From CALGLS01 sp965222105 (GTDB lineage: Bacteria > Bacteroidota > Bacteroidia > Chitinophagales > Saprospiraceae): a DNA stretch of 64,000 nt. The notes under the pieces are model-generated. The model was given only the letters and a program-made list of their open reading frames with translations. It was not told where the DNA came from and ran no database searches. The stretch spans positions 98,621-162,620 of the forward strand of contig CBDCTQ010000042.1 in assembly GCA_965222105.1 (NCBI GenBank). Direction: 5' to 3'. Positions 47,152 through 56,398 of the stretch are shown in pieces. Positions within the stretch are counted from its first letter, which is position 1; each line of letters begins with the position of its first letter. Position numbers and translations under genes: made by a program.

Positions 47152-50100
47152 ATGTATAACCGGTTGATTTTTAGTGTGTGTCACCGAAAGTTGCTTCTGA
47201 AAATGTTTGTATGGGGGTATCTACTATTGTTGTTGCCGACATCCGCCTGGTCGCAAAGCTGCGAATGTACTAACTGTCCGGTTGACATCCCCATTTCCAC
47301 CACCGTTACCGCTGAATTTCCCATCAATGGCGCCGCCAACAACGATCTGGCCGACCCGGGGCAGGGTGTCTGTGGCGTTTATATCAGTTTTGAACACGAG
47401 TTTATCTGGAACATCGAAATGGTACTGACCTCTCCCGACGGGCAGCAGGTCACGCTGGTTGGGCCAAATGTAATCCCCCCTTTTGGCTCCTATACCGGAT
47501 TTACCGACTGGATGGTTACCTTTCTGCCTTGCAGCGAGCCGGTAGCCCCCGATCCGGGGTTCAGCCCCATTTGGTCCAACAACCAACCCTGGCTGGCACT
47601 TCAGGATTATACCGGTTCATATTATCCTTACTCCGGTTGTTTGGAAGATTTTAACTTCGGCTCTGTTGATGGCAACTGGACTTTGACGGTTGTCAATAAC
47701 CACCCTTTTTATACCGGTGAGGTCATTGATTTTGAAGTCATTTTTTGCGACAGCACCGGGATGGGGTGTGCCCTCTGCGAAGCCGATGCCGGAGACCTTT
47801 CAGCTTACCCCGAAATTACGGAATGCGAGGGAGATGTAAATTTATTGTTAAACATTCCACCTGCTTATACCGGAACGGAGCCCGACACCACGATGTATGA
47901 GTACTACTACGTGGTGACACAGGATGGAGACATTCTCGGCTTCGATACTGTTGCCGATCTGCGATCCTATCCCGGCGGCGTATATGAGGTGTGTGGGCTT
48001 TCATTTGCCCATTCCGATAGCCTGTTGATCCCCCCGCTTACCGATACCCTTGCCATCACCGATTTGGAAAATGACCTGGGTAGCAACCCTCCTTTGTTTT
48101 GTGGAAGTTTGTCGGATACCTGTGTGATGGTCAACATCCTTTCTGTCAATACATTGTTTGTCGATACCATCTGTGCTGGTGGCAGTTACGATTATATGGG
48201 CCAACAACTGGATACGACGGATGTTTATTCCTTTGTTTTTCCTTCCGTCCAGGGCTGCGGCGACAGTACAGTGACCATTGACCTGACCGTTTTGGATTCT
48301 ATCCAACAATATGTATCCGGGACGATTTGTGAAGGGGAGGTTTTTAGTTTTAATGGACAGGATTTTGGCTTTGCCGGGCAGTATTTTATGACCCTTCCCG
48401 GAAACAATGCACTTGCTTGTGATACTTTTGTTACAATTGATGTTGCTGTACTGGATACGACTATTTCCAACTTGTCTGCGACGATCTGCGAAGGGGAGAG
48501 CTATGTAGTGGGCGATTCGACTTACACAGTTACTGGCAACTACACCAACGTCTTCCCCAGTTTCAATAGTTGCGATAGCCTCGTCCATCTCAGCCTTTCG
48601 GTAAATGCATTGTCGACGACGAATATTGCTGCGACGATCTGCGAAGGGGAGAGCTATGAAGTGGGCGATTCGACTTACACGGTTGCCGACAACTACACCA
48701 ACGTTTTCACCGGTTTCAATAGTTGCGATAGCCTCGTCCATCTCAGCCTTACGGTAAATGCGTTGTCGACGACAAACCTCACTGCGACGATCTGCGAAGG
48801 GGAGAGCTATGTAGTGGGCGATTCGACGTACACGGTTACCGGCAATTATACTAATGTCTTCCCTGGTTTCAATAATTGCGATAGCCTCGTCCATCTCAGC
48901 CTTACGGTAAATGCGTTGTCGGTGACGGACCTAAATGCGACGATCTGCGAAGGGGATAGCTACTCCGTTGGTGATTCGACCTATACGGTGAGTGGCAACT
49001 ATACCAACGTCTTCACCGGTTTCAATAATTGCGATAGCCTCGTCCATCTCAGCCTTACGGTAAATGCGTTGTCGGTGACGGACCTAAATGCGACGATCTG
49101 CGAAGGGGATAGCTACTCCGTTGGTGATTCGACCTATACGGTGGGTGGCAATTATACCAACACCTTTACCGGTTTCAATAATTGCGATAGCCTCGTCCAT
49201 CTCAGCCTTACGGTAAATGCGTTGTCGACGACGAACCTCACTGCGACGATCTGCGAAGGGGAGAGTTATGTAGTGGGCGATTCGACGTACACGGTTACCG
49301 GCAATTATACTAACGTCTTCCCTGGTTTCAATAGTTGCGATAGCCTCGTCCATCTCAGCCTTACGGTAAATGCATTGTCGACGACGAACCTCACTGCAAC
49401 GATCTGCGAAGGCGAAAGCTACTCTGTTGGCGATTCGACCTACAGTGCCACTGGAATTTACAACAATGTATTGACATCTGCCGCTGGCTGCGACAGCCTG
49501 GTAAACCTGGACTTAACGGTCTCCGATTTTTACCAAACCAATCTGACGGCGTCGATCTGCGAGGGAGAGGACTACGTTGTCGGCGACTCCACCTATACCG
49601 AATCTGGGGATTATGTCAACGACTTTGTAGCCCAAAACGGCTGCGATAGCCTGGTCTATCTGACCTTGTCGGTCAACCAATCCCAAACAGAGGATATAGT
49701 AGCGACGATTTGCGAAGGCGAAAGCTACTCCGTCGGCGATTCGACCTACGCCACCACCGGCATTTACAACAACTTACTGACATCCACCACTGGCTGCGAC
49801 AGCCTGGTACACCTGGACTTAACGGTCTCCGATTTTTACCAAACCAATCTGACGGCGTCGATCTGCGCTGGGGAGGACTACGTTGTCGGCGATTCGATCT
49901 ATACTGAATCTGGGGATTACGTCAACGACTTTATAGCTCAAAACGGCTGCGACAGCTTGGTCTTTCTAAGTCTTGTCGTCAACCAATCCCAAACGGAGGA
50001 TATTGTAGCAACGATTTGCGAAGGCGAAAGCTACTCCGTTGGAGACTCGACCTACGCCACCACCGGTATTTACAACAACGTACTGACATCCGCCGCTGGC

Positions 50101-53100
50101 TGCGACAGCCTGGTAAACCTGGACTTAACGGTCTCCGATTTTTACCAAACCAATCTGACAGCGTCGATCTGCGAAGGAGAGAGCTACCCCGTCGGTGATT
50201 CGACCTATACTGATTCTGGGGATTATGTCAACGACTTTGTAGCCCAAAACGGTTGCGATAGCCTGGTTTATCTAAGTCTTGCCGTCAACCAACCACAAAC
50301 AGAGGATATAGTAGCAACGATTTGCGAAGGCGAAACCTACTCCATCGGTGATTCAACCTACGCCACCACCGGCATTTACAACAACGTATTGACATCCGCC
50401 GCTGGCTGTGACAGCCTGGTAAACCTGGACTTAACGGTCTCCGATTTTTACCAAACCAATCTGACGGCGTCGATCTGCGAAGGGGAAAGTTACCCCGTCG
50501 GCGACTCGACTTACACCGAATCAGGCGATTACGTCAACGACTTTATAGCTCAAAACGGCTGCGACAGCCTGGTAAACCTGGACTTAACGGTCTCCGATTT
50601 TTACCAAACCAATCTGACGGCGTCGATCTGCGAGGGAGAGGACTACGTTGTCGGCGACTCCACCTATACCGAATCTGGGGATTATGTCAACGACTTTGTA
50701 GCCCAAAACGGCTGCGATAGCCTGGTCTATCTGACCTTGTCGGTCAACCAATCCCAAACAGAGGATATAGTAGCGACGATTTGCGAAGGCGAAACCTACT
50801 CCATCGGTGATTCAACCTACGCCACTACCGGCATTTACAACAACGTACTGACATCCACCGCTGGCTGCGACAGCCTGGTAAACCTGGACTTAACGGTCTC
50901 CGATTTTTACCAAACCAATCTGACGGCGTCGATCTGCGAAGGGGAAAGTTACCCCGTCGGCGACTCGACTTACAACGAATCGGGAGATTACACTAACGAC
51001 TTTATAGCTCAAAACGGCTGCGACAGCTTGGTCTTTCTAAGTCTTGCCGTCAACCAATCCCAAACGGAGGATATAGTAGCGACGATTTGCGAAGGCGAAA
51101 GCTACTCCGTCGGCGATTCGACCTACGCCACCACCGGCATTTACAACAACTTACTGACATCCACCGCTGGCTGCGACAGCCTGGTACACCTGGACTTAAC
51201 GGTCTCCGATTTTTACCAAACCAATCTGACAGCGTCGATCTGCGAAGGGGAGGACTACGTTGTCGGAGATTCCAGCTATACCGAATCAGGCGATTATATC
51301 AACGACTTCGTAGCTCAAAACGGCTGCGACAGCTTGGTCTTTCTAAGTCTTGCCGTCAACCAATCCCAAACAGAGGATATAGTAGAGACGATTTGCGAAG
51401 GCGAATCCTACTCCGTTGGAGACTCGACCTACGCCACCACCGGTATTTACAACAACGTACTGACATCCGCCGCTGGCTGCGACAGCCTGGTAAACCTGGA
51501 CTTAACGGTCTCCGATTTTTACCAAACCAATCTGACAGCGTCGATCTGCGAAGGAGAGAGCTACTCCGTCGGTGATTCGACCTATACTGATTCTGGGGAT
51601 TATGTCAACGACTTTGTAGCCCAAAACGGCTGCGATAGCCTGGTCTATCTGACCTTGTCGGTCAACCAGCCGCAAACGGAAAATATAGTAGCGACGATTT
51701 GCGAAGGCGAAAGTTACTCTGTTGGCGATTCGACTTACACCGTGACCGGCAATTACAACAACGTACTAACATCCGCCGCTGGCTGCGACAGCCTTGTGAA
51801 CCTTGACTTAACGGTCTCCGATTTTTACCAAATCAATCTGACGGCGTCGATCTGCGAAGGGGAAATCTACCCCGTCGGCGATTCCACCTATACTGAATCT
51901 GGGGATTACGTCAACGACTTTGTAGCCCAAAACGGCTGCGATAGCCTGGTCTATCTGACCTTGTCGGTCAACCAATCCCAAACGGAGGATATTGTAGCAA
52001 CGATTTGCGAAGGCGAAAGCTACTCCGTCGGCGATTCGACTTACGCCACCACCGGCATTTACAACAACTTACTGACATCCACCGCTGGCTGCGACAGCCT
52101 GGTAAATCTGGACTTAACGGTCTCCGATTTTTACCAAATCAATCTGACGGCATCGATCTGCGAAGGAGAGAGCTATCCCGTCGGCGATTCCACCTATACT
52201 GAGTCTGGTGATTATGTCAACGACTTCGTAGCGGAAAATGGCTGCGATAGCCTTGTTTACCTCGCCCTGGTGGTCAACCAATCCCAAACAGAGGATATAG
52301 TAGCGACGATTTGCGAAGGCGAATCCTACTCCGTCGGCGATTCGACCTACACCACCACCGGCATTTACAACAACGTACTGACATCCACCGCTGGCTGCGA
52401 CAGCCTGGTAAACCTGGACTTAACGGTCTCCGATTTTTACCAAACCAATCTGACGGCATCGATCTGCGAGGGGGAAAGCTACCCCATCGGCGATTCCACC
52501 TATACTGAATCGGGGGATTATGTCAACGACTTTGTAGCCCAAAACGGCTGCGACAGCTTGGTCTTTCTAAATCTTGCCGTCAACCAATCCCAAACAGAGG
52601 ATATAGTAGCAACGATTTGCGAAGGCGAAACCTACTCCGTCGGTGATTCGACCTACGCCACCACCGGCATTTACAACAACTTACTGACATCCACCGCTGG
52701 CTGCGACAGCCTGGTAAATCTGGACTTAACGGTCTCCGATTTTTACCAAATCAATCTGACGGCATCGATCTGTGAAGGGGAGAGCTACCCCGTTGGCGAT
52801 TCGATCTATACCGAATCTGGGGATTATGTCAACGACTTTGTAGCGGAAAATGGCTGTGATAGCCTGGTGTATCTCAACCTGGTGGTCAACCAACCACAAA
52901 CGGAGGATATTACAGCAACGATTTGCGAGGGCGAAAGCTACTCCGTCGGCGATTCGACCTACGCCACCACTGGCATCTACAACAACGTACTGACATCCAC
53001 CGCTGGCTGCGACAGCCTGGTAAATCTGGACTTAACGGTCTCCGATTTTTACCAAACCAATCTGATGGCGTCGATCTGCGAAGGGGAAATCTACCCCGTC

Positions 53101-56100
53101 GGCGATTCCACCTATACCGAATCAGGCGATTACGTCAACGACTTTATAGCCCAAAATGGCTGTGATAGCCTGGTGTATCTCAACCTGGTGGTCAACCAAT
53201 CCCAAACGGAGGATATTACAGCAACGATTTGCGAAGGCGAAAGCTACTCCGTCGGCGATTCGACCTACGCCACCACCGGCATTTACAACAACTTACTGAC
53301 ATCCACCGCTGGCTGCGACAGCCTGGTAAATCTGGACTTAACGGTCTCCGATTTTTACCAAATCAATCTGACGGCATCGATCTGTGAAGGGGAGAGCTAC
53401 CCCGTCGGCGATTCCACCTATACTGAATCGGGGGATTATGTCAACGACTTTGTAGCCCAAAACGGCTGCGACAGCTTGGTCTTTCTAAATCTTGCCGTCA
53501 ACCAATCCCAAACAGAGGATATAGTAGCAACGATTTGCGAAGGCGAAACCTACTCCGTCGGTGATTCAACCTACGCCACTACCGGCATTTACAACAACGT
53601 ACTGACATCCACCGCTGGCTGCGACAGCCTGGTAAATCTGGACTTAACGGTCTCCGATTTTTACCAAATCAATCTGACGGCATCAATCTGCGAAGGGGAG
53701 AGCTACCCCGTTGGCGATTCGATCTATACCGAATCTGGGGATTATGTTAACGACTTTGTAGCGGAAAATGGCTGTGATAGCCTGGTGTATCTCAACCTAG
53801 TGGTCAACCAATCCCAAACGGAGGATATTGTAGCAACGATTTGCGAAGGCGAAAGTTACTCTGTTGGCGATTCGACTTACGCCACCACCGGCATTTACAA
53901 CAACTTACTGCCATCCACCGCTGGCTGCGACAGCCTGGTAAATCTGGACTTAACGGTCTCCGATTTTTACCAAATCAATCTGACGGCATCGATCTGTGAA
54001 GGGGAGAGCTACCCCGTTGGCGATTCGATCTATACCGAATCTGGGGATTATGTCAACGACTTTGTAGCGGAAAATGGCTGTGATAGTCTGGTGTATCTCA
54101 ACCTGGTGGTCAACCAATCCCAAACGGAGGATATTACAGCAACGATTTGCGAGGGCGAAACCTACTCCGTCGGCGATTCGACCTACACCGCCACCGGCAT
54201 TTACAACAACGTACTGACATCCGCCGCTGGCTGCGACAGCCTGGTAAACCTGGACTTAACGGTCTCCGATTTTTACCAAACCAATCTGACAGCGTCGATC
54301 TGCGAGGGGGAAAGCTATCCCGTCGGCGACTCGACTTACACCGAATCGGGAGATTACACTAACGACTTTATAGCTCAAAACGGCTGTGATAGCCTGGTCT
54401 ACCTCAACCTTACCGTCAACCAATCCCAAACAGAGGATATAGTAGCGACAATTTGCGAAGGCGAAACCTACTCCGTCGGCGATTCGACTTACAGTGCCAC
54501 CGGCATTTACAACAACGTACTTACAACCACTGCTGGCTGCGATAGCCTGGTTCAATTAGAATTGATAGTATTAGGGCCAGTGATCGAAATAGATTTGCCG
54601 GACACATTGAATTGTAGTGCGGCAAGTGTCGTGTTGAATAGCGTGATTACGCCATCAATAGCAAATAGTGAAATAACCTTCGAATGGTCGCATCTCAACA
54701 ATGGCAATGATGGTATTGCGGGAGGCGAGAATACAGCTACGCCGATTGTTGTAAAAAGTGGTTTTTACGAATTGGTGGTTACAGAGGAATTTCAAGGGGT
54801 GGTTTGTGCTCAAAATCAAATGGTTGAAGTGCAACAGGATACTGTGCAACCACTTGCGGCTATTGAGGCATTGGATGGTACGAGCCTTGATTGTGTAAAT
54901 TCGTCTTTGATACTGACCGGTCAGGATTCACAATCAATTGGTGAATTGGCCTTGTCGTGGTGGCACGACGATCAATGGTTGTCCTCTCAGCTTCAGTTGG
55001 AAGTCGGGCAATCTGGCGTTTATACACTAATTGTAAATAGTTTGTTGAATGGCTGCTCGGATACGGCTGTGGTCGTTATTCAGCAAGATACGCTTTTGCC
55101 ATTAGCTCAGGTGGTTACGTCAGAGACCATTGCCTGTTCCGATGATTTTATTGTCCTCGACGGCAATGGGTCTTCTGTCGGGAATCAATTTCAGTACGAA
55201 TGGACCACATCGGATGGAAACATTCTGTCGGGAGGCGAAACCTTGTTTCCCGAAGTAGACCAGGGCGGGAGCTACTGGCTGGTGGTTACCGATACCGATA
55301 ATGGCTGTACAGCATCGGCGGTAGTGGAGGTGGAGCCGGTTTCAGAGCCTATTGAAACGGTAGCATTCACAGGCGAAGACCCTTCTTGTTACGGGATCAA
55401 TGACGGCTGGATCGGATTGTTGGATATCTCCGGTGGCGGCGCACCGTATCGTTATGAGTTGAATGGCGAAGAGGCGGAGCAGCCCATTTGGTTGCAACTG
55501 GGGGCAGGCTCCTATCATATTTTGGTGGAGGATGCCCAAGGATGTCATTGGGACAGCTTGGTTGTTTTGTCTGGACCGGGGCCTGTTTTGATAGATCTGG
55601 GAGAAGATCAGCAAGTACAGCTTGGAGACAGCGTCGAATTTGAAGCGCTGGTCAATTTGCCGGAAACGGCGATCGATACCCTAATTTGGGCGCCATTCGG
55701 AAGATTGCTCTGCGATAGTTGTTACCAGCAGACTTACTGGCCGGTTGAAACCACCACGTTTACGGCAACTGTGATCGACCAGAATGGTTGCCGGGCCACC
55801 GACGACATCCTCATCGAGGTGATCAAAGACCGGTTGGTTTTCATTCCCAATGCATTTTCGCCCAACGGCGACGGCGCCAATGATCGCTTTAAAATATACT
55901 CCGGCAAGGGGGTTGTGCGGATCAACACCTTTCAGATTTACGACCGGTGGGGAGCATTGTTGTATCGGGCTGATAACTTCCCCCCCAATAGCCCTGCCCA
56001 CTATTGGGATGGTCAACATTTGGGCAAACCCCTTAATCCGGCCGTTTTTGTCTATTTTGCAGAAATCCTGTTTGCCGATGGTCGTGTAGAAATGTATAAA

Positions 56101-56124
56101 GGCGACATTACCATCGTTAAGTGA
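47152..56124 (+). CDS. Giant ICEGE-repeat adhesin with P-domain, T9SS type B
   Basis: A protein of 2990 residues from ATG 47152, which gives a signal peptide (MYNRLIFSVCHRKLLLK plus LLLLLPTSAWSQS). Residues 40-205 resemble a proprotein convertase P-domain (EHEFIWNIEMVLTSPDG; NFGSVDGNWTLTVVNN). Two diverged and then about 40 closely related 51-residue repeats follow, of the form ICEGESYxVGDSTYT..G.Y......GCDSLV.L.L.V, to about residue 2473. Ig-like segments and an SprB-like repeat (DPSCYGINDGWIGLLDISGG) come next. The end is a type B, gliding-type sorting domain (FIPNAFSPNGDGANDRFKIY). It is likely a long, surface-anchored adhesin or motility adhesin. The binding target is unknown. Confidence 0.9.
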   Translation: MYNRLIFSVCHRKLLLKMFVWGYLLLLLPTSAWSQSCECTNCPVDIPISTTVTAEFPINGAANNDLADPGQGVCGVYISFEHEFIWNIEMVLTSPDGQQVTLVGPNVIPPFGSYTGFTDWMVTFLPCSEPVAPDPGFSPIWSNNQPWLALQDYTGSYYPYSGCLEDFNFGSVDGNWTLTVVNNHPFYTGEVIDFEVIFCDSTGMGCALCEADAGDLSAYPEITECEGDVNLLLNIPPAYTGTEPDTTMYEYYYVVTQDGDILGFDTVADLRSYPGGVYEVCGLSFAHSDSLLIPPLTDTLAITDLENDLGSNPPLFCGSLSDTCVMVNILSVNTLFVDTICAGGSYDYMGQQLDTTDVYSFVFPSVQGCGDSTVTIDLTVLDSIQQYVSGTICEGEVFSFNGQDFGFAGQYFMTLPGNNALACDTFVTIDVAVLDTTISNLSATICEGESYVVGDSTYTVTGNYTNVFPSFNSCDSLVHLSLSVNALSTTNIAATICEGESYEVGDSTYTVADNYTNVFTGFNSCDSLVHLSLTVNALSTTNLTATICEGESYVVGDSTYTVTGNYTNVFPGFNNCDSLVHLSLTVNALSVTDLNATICEGDSYSVGDSTYTVSGNYTNVFTGFNNCDSLVHLSLTVNALSVTDLNATICEGDSYSVGDSTYTVGGNYTNTFTGFNNCDSLVHLSLTVNALSTTNLTATICEGESYVVGDSTYTVTGNYTNVFPGFNSCDSLVHLSLTVNALSTTNLTATICEGESYSVGDSTYSATGIYNNVLTSAAGCDSLVNLDLTVSDFYQTNLTASICEGEDYVVGDSTYTESGDYVNDFVAQNGCDSLVYLTLSVNQSQTEDIVATICEGESYSVGDSTYATTGIYNNLLTSTTGCDSLVHLDLTVSDFYQTNLTASICAGEDYVVGDSIYTESGDYVNDFIAQNGCDSLVFLSLVVNQSQTEDIVATICEGESYSVGDSTYATTGIYNNVLTSAAGCDSLVNLDLTVSDFYQTNLTASICEGESYPVGDSTYTDSGDYVNDFVAQNGCDSLVYLSLAVNQPQTEDIVATICEGETYSIGDSTYATTGIYNNVLTSAAGCDSLVNLDLTVSDFYQTNLTASICEGESYPVGDSTYTESGDYVNDFIAQNGCDSLVNLDLTVSDFYQTNLTASICEGEDYVVGDSTYTESGDYVNDFVAQNGCDSLVYLTLSVNQSQTEDIVATICEGETYSIGDSTYATTGIYNNVLTSTAGCDSLVNLDLTVSDFYQTNLTASICEGESYPVGDSTYNESGDYTNDFIAQNGCDSLVFLSLAVNQSQTEDIVATICEGESYSVGDSTYATTGIYNNLLTSTAGCDSLVHLDLTVSDFYQTNLTASICEGEDYVVGDSSYTESGDYINDFVAQNGCDSLVFLSLAVNQSQTEDIVETICEGESYSVGDSTYATTGIYNNVLTSAAGCDSLVNLDLTVSDFYQTNLTASICEGESYSVGDSTYTDSGDYVNDFVAQNGCDSLVYLTLSVNQPQTENIVATICEGESYSVGDSTYTVTGNYNNVLTSAAGCDSLVNLDLTVSDFYQINLTASICEGEIYPVGDSTYTESGDYVNDFVAQNGCDSLVYLTLSVNQSQTEDIVATICEGESYSVGDSTYATTGIYNNLLTSTAGCDSLVNLDLTVSDFYQINLTASICEGESYPVGDSTYTESGDYVNDFVAENGCDSLVYLALVVNQSQTEDIVATICEGESYSVGDSTYTTTGIYNNVLTSTAGCDSLVNLDLTVSDFYQTNLTASICEGESYPIGDSTYTESGDYVNDFVAQNGCDSLVFLNLAVNQSQTEDIVATICEGETYSVGDSTYATTGIYNNLLTSTAGCDSLVNLDLTVSDFYQINLTASICEGESYPVGDSIYTESGDYVNDFVAENGCDSLVYLNLVVNQPQTEDITATICEGESYSVGDSTYATTGIYNNVLTSTAGCDSLVNLDLTVSDFYQTNLMASICEGEIYPVGDSTYTESGDYVNDFIAQNGCDSLVYLNLVVNQSQTEDITATICEGESYSVGDSTYATTGIYNNLLTSTAGCDSLVNLDLTVSDFYQINLTASICEGESYPVGDSTYTESGDYVNDFVAQNGCDSLVFLNLAVNQSQTEDIVATICEGETYSVGDSTYATTGIYNNVLTSTAGCDSLVNLDLTVSDFYQINLTASICEGESYPVGDSIYTESGDYVNDFVAENGCDSLVYLNLVVNQSQTEDIVATICEGESYSVGDSTYATTGIYNNLLPSTAGCDSLVNLDLTVSDFYQINLTASICEGESYPVGDSIYTESGDYVNDFVAENGCDSLVYLNLVVNQSQTEDITATICEGETYSVGDSTYTATGIYNNVLTSAAGCDSLVNLDLTVSDFYQTNLTASICEGESYPVGDSTYTESGDYTNDFIAQNGCDSLVYLNLTVNQSQTEDIVATICEGETYSVGDSTYSATGIYNNVLTTTAGCDSLVQLELIVLGPVIEIDLPDTLNCSAASVVLNSVITPSIANSEITFEWSHLNNGNDGIAGGENTATPIVVKSGFYELVVTEEFQGVVCAQNQMVEVQQDTVQPLAAIEALDGTSLDCVNSSLILTGQDSQSIGELALSWWHDDQWLSSQLQLEVGQSGVYTLIVNSLLNGCSDTAVVVIQQDTLLPLAQVVTSETIACSDDFIVLDGNGSSVGNQFQYEWTTSDGNILSGGETLFPEVDQGGSYWLVVTDTDNGCTASAVVEVEPVSEPIETVAFTGEDPSCYGINDGWIGLLDISGGGAPYRYELNGEEAEQPIWLQLGAGSYHILVEDAQGCHWDSLVVLSGPGPVLIDLGEDQQVQLGDSVEFEALVNLPETAIDTLIWAPFGRLLCDSCYQQTYWPVETTTFTATVIDQNGCRATDDILIEVIKDRLVFIPNAFSPNGDGANDRFKIYSGKGVVRINTFQIYDRWGALLYRADNFPPNSPAHYWDGQHLGKPLNPAVFVYFAEILFADGRVEMYKGDITIVK
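48472..54570 (+). repeat. About 40 tandem 153-bp repeats, mostly as 306-bp doublets
   Basis: The first six units are one type with a 153-bp period (linker VNALSTTNL). From the seventh on, two types alternate as a 306-bp doublet: one with YATTGIYNN and linker VSDFYQTNL, the other with YTESGDYVNDF and linker VNQSQTEDI. The alternation breaks once, near 50.56 kb, where two units of the second type are adjacent. Confidence 0.9.
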
Positions 56125-56398
56125 TGTATTTTTAAGCTAATGGACAATTTGATTGAATATGGAAAATCATGCTGCGTATTCGTTTGTAAATATGTTTTTT
56201 ACAAATTAATAATAGTCACCATTGTTTTTCTGTAAAGCAATACCAACTACTGTATCCACTCTCTGATTCCCGTCGATTCACAGCCCGTCCCAATCTGGCA
56301 AACCTTTTGCGTTCTTAGGGTTTGACAATTTGATACTGAATACACCCTCCCCCTTCTGTTTTCACTTCTTCATCTCGAATATAAAAACCTTTCGCACT
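56125..56398. other. Intergenic region before second type B adhesin
   Basis: 274 bp with no gene seen. No clear terminator follows the ICEGE adhesin and no consensus promoter box precedes the next gene, so read-through is possible. Confidence 0.35.

Noticed and set aside
49084..49353. Antisense and alternate-frame open frames inside the ICEGE array, such as 49084-49353 and 51087-51575
   Set aside because: They recur once per repeat with the same Arg-rich sequence, as expected for shadows of a repetitive gene.
48472..54570. Regularly spaced DNA repeats that could suggest a CRISPR or satellite array
   Set aside because: The units are 153 bp, remain in one reading frame throughout and encode a protein repeat, with no unique spacers.
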